A stretch of DNA of 64,000 nucleotides from Effusibacillus lacus (GCF_002335525.1 NZ_BDUF01000014.1:45650-109649); one strand, 5' to 3'. Shown: positions 37,064 through 46,746, numbered from the stretch's first letter. Made by a program: numbers and translations. Notes: a model not told the origin generated them from the letters alone.

Positions 37064-38407
37064 TCAGACCCCAGCAGCTTCCCGCTCGAGGGAGACGAAT
37101 TTGTTGAAATTCTTCAGGAACACCAACTCCACTTTGCCCGTCGGGCCGTTTCTCTGCTTAGCGATCAGAATCTCGATAATGTTCTTTTTCTCCGAATCCG
37201 GGTCGTAGTAATCGTCCCGGTACAGAAAGGCCACAATATCGGCATCCTGTTCGATGGAGCCCGATTCCCTCAGGTCGGACAGCATCGGTCGTTTGTCCTG
37301 GCGCTGCTCGACCGAACGGCTGAGCTGCGATAAGGCGATCACCGGCACGTTCAATTCACGGGCAATCAGCTTCAGCGTCCGGGAGATTTCGGAGATCTCC
37401 TGCTGCCGGTTGTCTCCCTTGCCTCTTCCCTGGATCAACTGCAGGTAGTCAATCAGAATCATCCCGAGCCCATGTTCCTGCTGCAGTCTCCGGCATTTGG
37501 AACGTATGTCCGCCACCGTGATGCCTGGCGTATCGTCAATAAAAATCGGCGCTTCTGCCAATGTGCTTACTGCCATGGTCAATTTCGGCCAATCGTCGTC
37601 ATCCAAATACCCGGTCCGCATTTTCCCCGCGTCAATGGTGGCTTCCGCACAGAGGATCCGCTGAACCAGCTGTTCCTTGGACATCTCGAGGGAGAAGATG
37701 GCTACGGGCACCTTGGAGCGAACAGCCACATTCTGGGCAATATTCAGGGAAAAGGCGGTCTTCCCCACAGACGGACGGGCTGCCACGATAATCAGATCCG
37801 ATTTCTGGAACCCGGAAGTAATCCGGTCCAGATCCGGGTACCCGGTCGGAACCCCCGTGACTCCCCCCTTGTTGGAAAAGAGGAATTCAATCCGTTCAAA
37901 TGTGGCGAGCAGGATGTCCTTGATCGGGGTAAACCCGCGGGCGATCTTCTCATTGGTCAACTCCGCAATGCGGCGCTCCGCATCATCGATCAAGCCCACC
38001 ACATCGTCCGTTCCTTCATAACCGGAAGCGGCAATTTGAGTAGCCACCCTGATCAAGCGTCGAACGACCGCTTTCTCCTTGACGATGGCCGCATAGTAAT
38101 CCGCGTTGGCAGCAGTAGGTACCGTATTGGCCAATGTAGCCAGATAGGAAACGCCACCGACTTCTTCAATCACACCCAGATTCTGCAGATGGGCAGTCAG
38201 GGTTACAATGTCAACCGGTTCTCCCCGCTCCGCCACTTCGATCATGCTTTCAAAGATCTTCTGGTGGCTCGACCGGTAGAAATCTTCCGGCTTCAGGATT
38301 TCGGTCACGGTCATGAGCGTGTCCGGTTCAATCAGAACCGCGCCCAGGACCGCCTGTTCCGCTTCAATATTCTGCGGAGGCACCCGCTCCATCAGTTTGT
38401 CATCCAT
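37064..38407 (-). CDS. dnaB: replicative DNA helicase DnaB (DnaC in Bacillus)
   Basis: Hexameric helicase that opens the fork; 447 residues. N-terminal DnaB domain begins PPQNIEAEQAVLGAVL; Walker A AARPSVGKTAFSLNIA near 211; Walker B region LGMILIDYLQLI near 316; motif AREL..ALSQLSR follows. RBS AAAGGAGG lies seven bases before ATG 38407. Placed after lonC-like and rplI as in several spore-formers. Confidence 0.97.
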   Translation of the reverse strand: MDDKLMERVPPQNIEAEQAVLGAVLIEPDTLMTVTEILKPEDFYRSSHQKIFESMIEVAERGEPVDIVTLTAHLQNLGVIEEVGGVSYLATLANTVPTAANADYYAAIVKEKAVVRRLIRVATQIAASGYEGTDDVVGLIDDAERRIAELTNEKIARGFTPIKDILLATFERIEFLFSNKGGVTGVPTGYPDLDRITSGFQKSDLIIVAARPSVGKTAFSLNIAQNVAVRSKVPVAIFSLEMSKEQLVQRILCAEATIDAGKMRTGYLDDDDWPKLTMAVSTLAEAPIFIDDTPGITVADIRSKCRRLQQEHGLGMILIDYLQLIQGRGKGDNRQQEISEISRTLKLIARELNVPVIALSQLSRSVEQRQDKRPMLSDLRESGSIEQDADIVAFLYRDDYYDPDSEKKNIIEILIAKQRNGPTGKVELVFLKNFNKFVSLEREAAGV

Positions 38408-38427
38408 GCAGCGTCCTCCTTTGAAGA

Positions 38428-40365
38428 CTAGCTGACTTTCTCCGATTTATCCGGAAAGACAAGCTCCAATACGTCGTCAATAGTTTCGACCACGGTCACC
38501 TGTATTCCTGTAGTATCATTCGGCACATCCCGTTCGTTTTCCTTCGGGACCAATACATGGGTAAGACCCGCCTGCTTGGCGCCGAAGATTTTCTCCCGAA
38601 TGCCGCCAACCGGCTTGATCCGTCCCTGAATGGAAATCTCGCCTGTAATGCCAATCCACTGCGGAAGTGCCCGACCCGTAACGGCTGAGTACACCGCCAG
38701 GAAGATCGCCACTCCGGCAGAAGGTCCGTCAATTCTTCCTCCGCCGACCGCATTGACATGCACATCATAATCGCCTAGATCCTGGCCTGTCATGCGGCGA
38801 AATACGGCAGCCGCATTGAAGACCGAATCCTTCGCCATGGAACCTGCGGTGTCATTAAATCGCAGCCTTCCTTTCCCCTTTTCGCTTGCAGGAAACGCGA
38901 CCGATTCGATCTCAATGACAGAACCAAGGTATCCGGCAACGCCAAGACCGTTAACGCGCCCAACCTCCAAACTGTTATGGTTTTGTTGGCGAACATAAGG
39001 GTGCAACCGGCTCATTTGCAGGACTTCTTCCACGTCCTTCAGTGAGATTTGCTCCGATGGCTGGCCGGATTTGCCTTCTTTGTATTTCATGAGGCCATAG
39101 GCGTCCACCAGAACGTTAACCGCTTTCCGTCCTTCAATCGTATAGCGTGCAATCAGTTCGGGAACGCCCTGCTCAACGGATACCTTGAGACGGTTTGCCG
39201 CCCCTACAATGATGTCTTCCACCTGTTCCGGCACAAGCGGTTCAAAGAACACTTCCGCGCAGCGGGAACGAAGGGCCGGATTGATTTCGTGCGGCTCCCG
39301 GGTAGTGGCGCCAATCAGAATAAAGTCCGCAGGTGCGCCTTCCTCAAACAACTTTTTGATATATTTGGGAACGTTCGGATCCTCCGGGTCGTAATAGGGA
39401 GAATCAAACTGGACCCGCTTGTCCTCAAGCACCTTTAACAGTTTGTTTTGCAGAACCGGATCCAGTTCCCCAATTTCATCTATAAACAGAACGCCCCCGT
39501 GAGCATCGGTCACGAGACCTGTCTTCGGTTCCGGGATGGCCGTGTCGGCAAGATCCTTGCGCGCGCCTTGGTAAATCGGGTCATGAACCGATCCCAGCAA
39601 AGGATTCGTTATATCCCGGGGATCCCAACGCAGCGTGGTTCCATCCACTTCCACGAAGGGGGCATCTTCCGCAAACGGCGTGGTGGCCAACTTGGCTGCT
39701 TCTTTTAACGCTAAACGGGCCGCAGTCGTCTTCCCTACACCCGGCGGGCCATAGATAATCACATGTTGCGGGAACGGGGAAGCCAATTTTGAGATAAGTG
39801 ACTGAACACCCTGTTCCTGTCCCACAATATCCTTGAGAGATTGCGGACGAACCAGCTCCAGAGTGGAACGGGACAAGTGGATGTGCTCCAACTTCTCCAG
39901 CTTGGCATACTTCTTCAGAGTCTGGGCGTTTTCCGGGCCTGACTTCTCCTTGACCAGCTGGGTGCGGATTTCCTGCATGTATTCTTCATGCCGTTCCTGC
40001 ATCTTCTCATTGACTTTCGCCTCGATTTCCGCTTCCACAGAGCGGCGCGCCAGCATATCTGCAAGCGCTTCCTCCACTTCCTGCAGAATCTCCGGAATCT
40101 GTTCAGGCTCCGGCCGTTCTTCAATGTTCGGGTTTTCAAACACGATTCTTTGCAGGGCAATCACACGGTCGGTCAAGTCGGGGGAACGCATCAGATTGAG
40201 CGCTTCCAGCTTACCCGCCCGCAGCACCAATTTGTCTGCGCCGTGGATGCTGCTTAATATGCCAAAAAGCGCTGTCACCTGGCGACGGAGCGCTTCTTCG
40301 TTTTCAAGTTTCTTGTGCAGTGTACTGTTCGGTATCAGATTCAGTTTTTCCAATAACTTCTTCAT
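38428..40365 (-). CDS. lonC: Lon-family ATP-dependent protease, spore-associated (LonC-like)
   Basis: AAA+ protease of 645 residues. A helical N-terminal region, then Walker A GPPGVGKT near 208 and Walker B GGVLFIDEIGELD near 285, then the Lon protease domain with catalytic serine in DGPSAGVAIF near 549 and lysine in REKIFGAKQAG near 594. Placement between rplI and dnaB and the shape without the LonA N-domain match the spore-lon C family limited to some endospore-formers. LonB is the alternative. It starts 3 bases after rplI. Confidence 0.88.
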   Translation of the reverse strand: MKKLLEKLNLIPNSTLHKKLENEEALRRQVTALFGILSSIHGADKLVLRAGKLEALNLMRSPDLTDRVIALQRIVFENPNIEERPEPEQIPEILQEVEEALADMLARRSVEAEIEAKVNEKMQERHEEYMQEIRTQLVKEKSGPENAQTLKKYAKLEKLEHIHLSRSTLELVRPQSLKDIVGQEQGVQSLISKLASPFPQHVIIYGPPGVGKTTAARLALKEAAKLATTPFAEDAPFVEVDGTTLRWDPRDITNPLLGSVHDPIYQGARKDLADTAIPEPKTGLVTDAHGGVLFIDEIGELDPVLQNKLLKVLEDKRVQFDSPYYDPEDPNVPKYIKKLFEEGAPADFILIGATTREPHEINPALRSRCAEVFFEPLVPEQVEDIIVGAANRLKVSVEQGVPELIARYTIEGRKAVNVLVDAYGLMKYKEGKSGQPSEQISLKDVEEVLQMSRLHPYVRQQNHNSLEVGRVNGLGVAGYLGSVIEIESVAFPASEKGKGRLRFNDTAGSMAKDSVFNAAAVFRRMTGQDLGDYDVHVNAVGGGRIDGPSAGVAIFLAVYSAVTGRALPQWIGITGEISIQGRIKPVGGIREKIFGAKQAGLTHVLVPKENERDVPNDTTGIQVTVVETIDDVLELVFPDKSEKVS

Positions 40366-40368
40366 GTG

Positions 40369-40812
40369 TTACTCCGCTTGTACATGAATGCGCAAGTCTG
40401 CAGACACTTCCGGATGAAGTTTGACCTGAACCACGGTCGTACCCAATGCCTTAATCGGTTCTTCCAGATGAATCTTGCGCTTGTCCACTTTTACTTTCAT
40501 CGCTTCCAATGCATCGGCAATCTGCTTGCTGGTGATCGATCCGAACACGCGACCGCTTTCGCCCGCTTTGGTCTTGAGGGAGACGACAGTCTGCTCAAGG
40601 ATTGCTTTCAGCTTCTTTGCTTCTTCCAGTTCTTCCTGGGCTCTTTTCTCAGCTGCCTTGTTTTGCGCTTGCAGTCTGTTCAGGTTTGCGGCGTTTGCTT
40701 CTGCCGCCAGCCCCTTTTTCAACAGAACATTCCGGGCGTATGCGTCCGCAACCTCCTTGATTTCTCCTTTTTTGCCTTGTCCTTTTACATCTTGAAGAAA
40801 AATCACTTTCAT
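40369..40812 (-). CDS. rplI: 50S ribosomal protein L9
   Basis: Large-subunit protein binding 23S rRNA; 147 residues. N-domain [39 protein letters not shown], then a long central helix and the C-domain ([16 protein letters not shown]). Good match over full length. RBS GGAGG nine bases upstream. First of the rplI-lonC-dnaB run. Confidence 0.97.
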   Translation of the reverse strand: MKVIFLQDVKGQGKKGEIKEVADAYARNVLLKKGLAAEANAANLNRLQAQNKAAEKRAQEELEEAKKLKAILEQTVVSLKTKAGESGRVFGSITSKQIADALEAMKVKVDKRKIHLEEPIKALGTTVVQVKLHPEVSADLRIHVQAE

Positions 40813-40909
40813 GACAAACCCTCCTGCCTACTCCTCCATATACTTGTTATACCATGAATCTGCGACCGACGTATTCAGGTAAAATAAGTTGCGATTGGAA
40901 ATCCTTTTA

Positions 40910-41230
40910 CTACTGTGGTTTCTTCTGCTGGAAATGCTGCTCCAGGATCATCAGATCCTCCTTCCAGATTTCATATTCGTTCTCCATCCCTGCGTTGCAG
41001 CGAATCCGGTCACGTATCAGGTCATCAAACTGCGAATAGCGCAGTCCGAGACGCCTGGCCAATACGTAACACAGAACCACGAGATTGGCCAGACACTCTT
41101 TCAGAAGGATCTCGCTTCCCCGGTGAAAGCCGCGAAAGAGACCTGCCAGACTGTCCGTCAACTCACACTTCAACCATTCAATCAGCTTGATGTTTTTCGC
41201 AATGTCCAGCTTCTCCCCCATATCATGCAT
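40910..41230 (-). CDS. MazG-like family protein
   Basis: 106 residues: MHDMGEKLDIAKNIKLIEWLKCELTDSLAGLFRGFHRGSEILLKECLANLVVLCYVLARRLGLRY. An all-helical MazG-like nucleotide pyrophosphohydrolase relative found near rplI in Bacillales; the usual EExxE metal residues are reduced. GGAGGGG ribosome site seven bases before ATG 41230. Confidence 0.72.
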   Translation of the reverse strand: MHDMGEKLDIAKNIKLIEWLKCELTDSLAGLFRGFHRGSEILLKECLANLVVLCYVLARRLGLRYSQFDDLIRDRIRCNAGMENEYEIWKEDLMILEQHFQQKKPQ

Positions 41231-41414
41231 AAAACATCCCCTCCACAATTGTCTAATCCTTCCACATGGTTGAGGCAATCTCCTGCATAAAAAAAGGAAA
41301 CCCCACCAAGAACGCCGCCCATGGCCGTCCAACATAAGAGCCACATCCATGTGGCATGTTCGACACTGGCATGTCCATGTGCGTCGCAAAGCGGGGTCAA
41401 GTCTTGGTCCCGAC

Positions 41415-41597
41415 TTACGGGCCTCCGTAATAGTCTCTTTGTGCAGCCGCCTCATCGTGCGAAGTCACATCTCCCAATACGCCGGGATTTACAGTCTCTT
41501 GGAGATCGTCTCCAAATTGTTCCAACCGTCCCGGTTTTCGTGGGGGCCGGTCCGGGTGGCGTGTGTTGGGTGCATTATTCGTTCCTCGGTCTGACAT
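41415..41597 (-). CDS. small hypothetical polar protein
   Basis: 60 residues, proline- and charge-rich (MSDRGTNNAPNTRHPDRPPRKPGRLEQFGDDLQETVNPGVLGDVTSHDEAAAQRDYYGGP). GGAGGTG lies six bases before ATG 41597, which supports translation. Family not recognised. Divergent from the dipeptidase gene. Confidence 0.5.
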   Translation of the reverse strand: MSDRGTNNAPNTRHPDRPPRKPGRLEQFGDDLQETVNPGVLGDVTSHDEAAAQRDYYGGP

Positions 41598-41671
41598 GCT
41601 GCTCACCTCCATGGGTAGTTTGCCCCGATTTGTGGTAAAATCGAGGCAGACTTTTGACGAGGGGGATCGTT

Positions 41672-43048
41672 ATGAGTGAGCGTTATCAACAATATTTTTC
41701 AGCAAATCGGGACCATCACCTGAATGAACTTAAGGAACTGCTGGCCATTCCCAGCATCAGTGCCCTTTCCGAACATAAAGGGGACATGCAGCGGGCCTCC
41801 CAGTGGATTGCCGATTCCCTGAAAAAAGCGGGAATGGACAATGTGCAAATCATGCCGACCAAAGGGCATCCGGTTGTATACGGAGAATGGTTGAAAGCGG
41901 AAGGAAAGCCAACCGTGTTGATTTACGGTCACTATGACGTCCAGCCTGTCGACCCGATGGAATTGTGGGACTCTCCCCCCTTTGAAGCGGTGATTCGCGA
42001 CGAGAAAATCTATGCCAGAGGGTCAAGCGACGACAAAGGGCAAGTGCTCATGCATATAAAGGCACTGGAAGCGATTTTACATAATGAAGGCACACTGCCG
42101 CTCAATTTTAAATTTTGCATTGAAGGGGAAGAAGAAATTGCAAGTCCGCACCTGGCGGAATTTGTGGAAGAACACAAAGATCTGCTTGCCGCCAACGTAC
42201 TTGTAATCTCCGATACCCCCATGCTGGAAAAAGGAAGACCTGCCATCTGCACGGGGTTGAGAGGTCTTTGCGGACTGCAGATCGATGTGAAGGGAGCCAA
42301 AAGTGATCTGCACTCCGGCCTTTACGGCGGTGCGGTGCAAAATCCGATTCATGCCCTCGTCCACATTCTCGATACAATGCGGAATCCGGATGGGCAGATC
42401 ACCGTGGAAGGGTTTTATGACAAGGTGGTTCCGGTATCGGAGAGTGAACGGGAAGAGTACCGTGCACTGGGGATTGATGAGGAGAGGATCCGTCAGGAAC
42501 TGGGAGTGCCGGCATTCTTCGGCGAGAAAGGGTATTCCTTGCTGGAACGGACCTGGATTCGCCCTACATTGGAAATTAATGGCATCTATGGAGGGTTTCA
42601 GGGAGAAGGGATCAAGACCGTGCTGCCGGCTGAAGCGCACGCAAAAGTGACTTGTCGTCTGGTACCCGATCAGAACCCGGACGAAATCCTGGAACTCATT
42701 CGCAAGCATGTGGAGAAACACACTCCTCCAGGTGTAACAGTATCCGTCAGCTTCTTTGACCGTGGACGCCCGTTTTCCACCCCTATAGACCATCCGGCCA
42801 TTCAAGCTGCGGGACGGGCATATGAAAAAGTATACGGAGTGCCTGTTGCCTACAACCGGATGGGCGGATCGATCCCGGTCGTGGAGACGATGGGGCGCAT
42901 CCTGGATACCCCCGTTGTCCTGATGGGCTTCGCTTTGCCAAGCGAAAACTTCCACGCGCCCAACGAGCATTTTCATCTGGAAAACTTCGACAAGGGTCTG
43001 TTAACCCTTTGCGAATACTGGTTTGAGTTGGAGCGCTCCTTAAGCTAG
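41672..43048 (+). CDS. M20 family dipeptidase
   Basis: Zinc-dependent peptidase, 458 residues. Metal-site motifs: YGHYDVQPV near 92, ARGSSDDKGQV near 122, EGEEEIASPHL near 156, and the dimerisation domain begins around KSDLHSGLYGGAVQNP. GAGGGGG ribosome site six bases before ATG 41672. Ends at a hairpin shared with thiM. Confidence 0.9.
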   Translation: MSERYQQYFSANRDHHLNELKELLAIPSISALSEHKGDMQRASQWIADSLKKAGMDNVQIMPTKGHPVVYGEWLKAEGKPTVLIYGHYDVQPVDPMELWDSPPFEAVIRDEKIYARGSSDDKGQVLMHIKALEAILHNEGTLPLNFKFCIEGEEEIASPHLAEFVEEHKDLLAANVLVISDTPMLEKGRPAICTGLRGLCGLQIDVKGAKSDLHSGLYGGAVQNPIHALVHILDTMRNPDGQITVEGFYDKVVPVSESEREEYRALGIDEERIRQELGVPAFFGEKGYSLLERTWIRPTLEINGIYGGFQGEGIKTVLPAEAHAKVTCRLVPDQNPDEILELIRKHVEKHTPPGVTVSVSFFDRGRPFSTPIDHPAIQAAGRAYEKVYGVPVAYNRMGGSIPVVETMGRILDTPVVLMGFALPSENFHAPNEHFHLENFDKGLLTLCEYWFELERSLS

Positions 43049-43067
43049 CTGGCGGCGTCATACTAAC

Positions 43068-43097
43068 GGAGGCTGTCCCCCATATGAGACAGCCTCC
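43068..43097. terminator. bidirectional terminator between dipeptidase and thiM
   Basis: Ten-base perfect stem GGAGGCTGTC/GACAGCCTCC between two converging genes. Confidence 0.8.
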
Positions 43098-43120
43098 CTC
43101 AACCCCTTCTTTTCTCTTTC

Positions 43121-43936
43121 CTAAATTGTGATCCTCGCCCTGTCATTTATTTGCGAACTGTCCAAAGAATACAGAGCGTCAAACAAAGCCGCCTGGAAGG
43201 TCCCGGGTCCCTGTACCCGTTCGGCCGCGATCTCGCCGGCAATGTTGTAGCAGGTCAGAGCGGCAACACACGCATCTGCGTAGGTTCTCAAGTCTGCGTT
43301 GCGACCTGCTGCTCCTACAAACGCTCCCAACAGAGCGGTCGCCATGCACCCCGATCCGGTAATGGCCGCCAGAAGCGGATGGCCATTTTGCAAAGACCAA
43401 ATGGTGTCTCCGTCTGTGACGTAATCGGTTTCCCCGGTTGCAATGACCACACAGCCTTTTTTTCGGGCATATTGGCGCATGACTTCCGGCAGGTTCTCTC
43501 CTGTGGAAGCGGAGTCTACCCCCTTCACTGCACCGCCTGCACCCAGCAGGACACTGATTTCACCAGCGTTCCCGCGCAATACGGTGAGCTTCAGTTCCTC
43601 CGTAACTATGCTGGCGGCATCGTTCCGGTAAGGCGTTGCCCCTACCCCAACCGGATCAAACACAACCGGGACCCCCACTTCGTTGGCCGCCTTGCCTGCA
43701 ATCAGCATGGCCTCCACCACATTGTCGTCAAGGGTTCCCATGTTCAGGGCCAAACCGCTGGCTATCCGCGCCATATCGCCCACTTCCTGCTTCGCGTAGG
43801 CCATAACCGGAGATGCACCCAAGGCCAACAGTGCATTCGCTGCGATATTGGTCACCACCACGTTGGTGATGTTATGTACCAGCGGTCTTGCCTGTCTCAC
43901 TTTGTCCAGCCATTGTGCCGCATCGAATCTGCTCAA
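43121..43936 (-). CDS. thiM: hydroxyethylthiazole kinase
   Basis: Phosphorylates hydroxyethylthiazole for thiamine salvage; 271 residues. Motifs ARPLVHNITNVVVTNIAANALLALGASPVMAYA and ATGETDYVTDG...AITGSGCMATALLGAF (ATP-site) are typical of ThiM. TTG 43936 was chosen: GGGGAGGG is seven bases before it and the length fits the family, while ATG 43990 would add 18 odd residues. No TPP riboswitch fits in the short leader. Confidence 0.9.
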   Translation of the reverse strand: MSRFDAAQWLDKVRQARPLVHNITNVVVTNIAANALLALGASPVMAYAKQEVGDMARIASGLALNMGTLDDNVVEAMLIAGKAANEVGVPVVFDPVGVGATPYRNDAASIVTEELKLTVLRGNAGEISVLLGAGGAVKGVDSASTGENLPEVMRQYARKKGCVVIATGETDYVTDGDTIWSLQNGHPLLAAITGSGCMATALLGAFVGAAGRNADLRTYADACVAALTCYNIAGEIAAERVQGPGTFQAALFDALYSLDSSQINDRARITI

Positions 43937-44001
43937 GAATGATCCCTCCCCTGCGTTTCTTCTCCCCCCATTGTAACTTGTATTTGACACAAAACAACCA
44001 C

Positions 44002-44586
44002 TTATTTTTTAAACACGTCGCCGGAGTTCTTCGTCGAATCTTTGTATAAATCCAGTGCCCAAAGCCCTTTTTTGGCTTCCCTTGCCTGTTTTTGCAGCTT
44101 TACAAACAGGTCGGAATACTTCACATTGGGCGGTATGGTCATTAACTGGGCGTATCCTTCCTTCAGCAGCAGTGCATTCATCATAACATTCTCAATGTCC
44201 TGCTCTGTTTTCGGTTTTTCCAGATAGATATAGGCCAATGTACGGTCATATTTGTCCTTGGGCTGGATGTCCACTTCCACAAAGACCTTTTTGCCCAACA
44301 GCTTGGACTTTGTAAATTCGCTCGCTTCTTTCCCATAAGGCATCGGGGAGACACCCGGTTTCACCGTTTCGGGAGTGTTCACTCCGATCAGGCGAACTTT
44401 TTCCGTGCCATCCAGTTCAAGCGTGTCTCCGTCCGTCACTTTTGTGACCGTTGCCCAACGTCCTTTGATCTTGATGGTTTCGGCTTGTTCCTGACTTCCT
44501 TTTGTTGGCCCCGCCTGTTCCACATTCTGTGCTCCGCATCCTGCCACTAGTAAAGATACCACGATGGCTGTGATGAACTTTTTCAT
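44002..44586 (-). CDS. thermonuclease (SNase) family lipoprotein
   Basis: Secreted, lipid-anchored nuclease of 194 residues. Signal MKKFITAIVVSLLVAGC ends at the lipobox cysteine (C17). The SNase domain starts ATVTKVTDGDTLEL; catalytic residues RLIGVNTPE and YDRTLAYI are present. GAGGG ribosome site. Independent gene. Confidence 0.9.
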   Translation of the reverse strand: MKKFITAIVVSLLVAGCGAQNVEQAGPTKGSQEQAETIKIKGRWATVTKVTDGDTLELDGTEKVRLIGVNTPETVKPGVSPMPYGKEASEFTKSKLLGKKVFVEVDIQPKDKYDRTLAYIYLEKPKTEQDIENVMMNALLLKEGYAQLMTIPPNVKYSDLFVKLQKQAREAKKGLWALDLYKDSTKNSGDVFKK

Positions 44587-44734
44587 TTGAAACCCTCATA
44601 ACCCCCATTCTGATGCGGAAATATAATATCACAACATAGCATTATTGCACATTTTCAATCAAAAAATCAGAACCCCAAGTAAATGGAGGCTGTTCCCAAG
44701 CAGATCATCCCACTTAGGGCACAGCCCCCGGATC

Positions 44735-45340
44735 TTAAGGTGTCCCATGATCACTGTTCTCGTACCTTGCCTCAATTTGCGCTATCTTATAGGTATTGGA
44801 CTTGGCATCCCATACGAACGTCACTTTTTGCTGCGAAACCTGTTCCCCGATCTGCTTGCCGGACTGCATCAATCCTTCCCGCAGTTTGGTTTCAAACACG
44901 AAAGTACTGTCATCTTTTATCGTGACTTTGGAGTTTTCAAATTTGACGGCTGTATCCAAAGCCGCTTTGGTCGACATGCTTTGTTTCATGTCTTCCGGTG
45001 GATCGTGTTTTTCCGGTTCCAGAAAGACTTCCCGATTCATTTTAATGATTTCGTCGTAGTTGCCCCGGGCGTATACTTTTGACATTTTGATCAGTGTTGC
45101 CTCAGCGGTCTTCTGCAGCTCAACTTCCGACTTGACAGCTTTCTCTTCCTTTGGCTTTCCCGGAGCTGGCTGGGCCGGTTGTTGCTCATTCTTTGTTGGC
45201 TCCTTCTGTGGCTGAGTATTGCTTTGCTGCGGGTTAGCTTGCGTTTGGGTTTGAGCCGGTTGGGCGGTCTCGCTTGGCTTGGAAAAACACCCGGTCAACA
45301 GCAGTCCGGTGGCGGTCAAAAGCAGGGCGGTTTTTCTCAT
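44735..45340 (-). CDS. hypothetical lipoprotein
   Basis: 201 residues: signal MRKTALLLTATGLLLTGC with lipobox cysteine (C18), then a Gln/Pro/Lys-rich linker (to about 65) and a folded C-terminal domain (TAEATLIKMSKVYARGNYDEIIKM) like many uncharacterised spore-former envelope lipoproteins. Good RBS. Function unknown. Confidence 0.72.
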   Translation of the reverse strand: MRKTALLLTATGLLLTGCFSKPSETAQPAQTQTQANPQQSNTQPQKEPTKNEQQPAQPAPGKPKEEKAVKSEVELQKTAEATLIKMSKVYARGNYDEIIKMNREVFLEPEKHDPPEDMKQSMSTKAALDTAVKFENSKVTIKDDSTFVFETKLREGLMQSGKQIGEQVSQQKVTFVWDAKSNTYKIAQIEARYENSDHGTP

Positions 45341-45790
45341 ATGGATGCATCACTCCATTGCTGTTTGGTTCTCTATCAATCTACCATATTTCCCCTATAG
45401 TACTTCGGGGGTGAGTGCTGGTTTGAAGGGGTCACAAAAACAAAGAAAACCCTTGTAATTTCAGAAACTCTGACATATTTATGTTCGGACATTTAGGAAA
45501 GCGAATGGACCCGTAAAAATGAACTAGAGTCGATTATTACGGGTACATTACGGGTACATTCCTTGAAAAAAACCTATGTTTCGGATACACTTAATTAAAA
45601 TCTGGTAATTCGCGGAACGTAATTTTTTTCGTATTTAACCATGAACTAAACAGGTTCATTGGACGTTTATCGTTTTCACTTGACAAGATCGCAACTTGCT
45701 ATTATAATGTACGTGTACATTATAATAGCTACTGCTATGCAATTAAAATTGTGCTTGTCCGGTCAGGTCTGGTGGGTACTCGCAAATCAC

Positions 45791-45818
45791 TTGACTTTTA
45801 ATTTTTATATGGTATAAT
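45791..45818 (+). promoter_or_regulatory. sigma-A-like promoter of abiEi
   Basis: TTGACT (45791-45796), 16-base spacer, TATAAT (45813-45818). The -10 element lies inside the operator palindrome. Confidence 0.7.
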
Positions 45819-45841
45819 GCGGTATGTATACCGCATTATAC
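45812..45841. promoter_or_regulatory. 30-base palindromic operator of abiEi
   Basis: Perfect 14-base inverted repeat around a two-base centre, GTATAATGCGGTAT arms. It overlaps the -10 box of the promoter and lies 23 bases before the abiEi start. AbiEi family antitoxins are known to bind inverted repeats upstream of their own operon, so autorepression is likely. Confidence 0.7.
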
Positions 45842-45864
45842 AGGTATTTGGGGTGAAAAATTTT

Positions 45865-46746
45865 ATGGCTAGAAGCAGATTCAGTATAGCCAAACCTGAT
45901 ATCGAAAAATTTTTCAATGAAAACGACAAGCGGGTGTACACTCCCGGTGAACTCGAAAAAATATTCATCCTGAATAACAAAGAATGGCGTTTGGCAAAAA
46001 CCTCAACGCTTAAATCGTTTGTTCAGTTTTTATTGGAACGTTCAAAAATGACCAGAGTCCCACTCGATTTTCCCCGCCCTCTTAATCGGTATATTTGGGG
46101 TCCCGTTACCTCAGATCTAATTTATGAAATATGCTTGTCTCTTAGTCCCAAAGCATACCTGACCCATTACACCGCAATGTTTTTGCACAACCTGACCGAA
46201 CAGATTCCGAAAAATTTTTACGTCACTGTCGAACAAACGCCCAAATCCCGGGGAACCATCACGCAGGAAGACATTGACGAGGCATTTCAAAAACCGATTC
46301 GACGCACACAAAACGTTGCATCGTACCTGGATTGTAACATCACCCTGTTAAACGGGGCAGCTACCGGCAATCTGGGCGTGGTTTCGTTGTCGGGAGAATT
46401 CAGGGAAAAACTGCAAGTAACTAACATTGAAAGAACGCTTATTGACATTGCGGTGAGACCAGAATATTCCGGCGGGGTGTTTGAAGTTTTAAAAGCCTAT
46501 GAAAGGGCAAAAGATCACGACGTGTCCGTAAACACTCTGAAAGCCTACGTCAAAAAAATCAATTTTGTATACCCATACCATCAAGTGATCGGTTTTTACC
46601 TGGAACGAGCCAGCTATTCAGAAAAAAGATTGAATCTGTTCGACATGGAAGAAAAGATATACGACTTTTATTTGATGCACGACATGAAAGACGTTCGATA
46701 CTCAAAACGTTGGAGACTGTATTACCCGAGATCACTTGATGGATAG
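45865..46746 (+). CDS. abiEi: AbiEi-type antitoxin / transcriptional repressor
   Basis: Type IV antitoxin of 293 residues. N-terminal winged helix (MARSRFSIAKPDIEKFFNENDKRVYTPGELEKIFILNNKEWRLAKTSTLKSFVQFLLERSKMTRVPLDF), then the AbiEi C-terminal domain (TNIERTLIDIAVRPEYSGGVFEVLKAYERAKD). Start ATG 45865 follows GGGGTG by nine bases. A palindromic operator lies upstream. It converges on the abiEii gene instead of preceding it in one operon. Confidence 0.85.
   Translation: MARSRFSIAKPDIEKFFNENDKRVYTPGELEKIFILNNKEWRLAKTSTLKSFVQFLLERSKMTRVPLDFPRPLNRYIWGPVTSDLIYEICLSLSPKAYLTHYTAMFLHNLTEQIPKNFYVTVEQTPKSRGTITQEDIDEAFQKPIRRTQNVASYLDCNITLLNGAATGNLGVVSLSGEFREKLQVTNIERTLIDIAVRPEYSGGVFEVLKAYERAKDHDVSVNTLKAYVKKINFVYPYHQVIGFYLERASYSEKRLNLFDMEEKIYDFYLMHDMKDVRYSKRWRLYYPRSLDG

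Larger units (their letters stand above)
45341..45864. other. AT-rich gene-free stretch with a tandem repeat and the abiEi promoter
   Basis: The tandem TACGGGTACAT (two copies near 45539-45561) resembles repeats near phage integrase att sites. The right end holds the abiEi promoter-operator. No intact gene. Confidence 0.4.

Noticed and set aside
41182-41400. Minus-strand frame of 72 residues overlapping the MazG-like gene start
   Set aside because: TTG start without a ribosome site and substantial overlap with the MazG-like gene.
43937-44001. TPP riboswitch before thiM
   Set aside because: The leader is too short for the TPP aptamer and lacks its conserved boxes.
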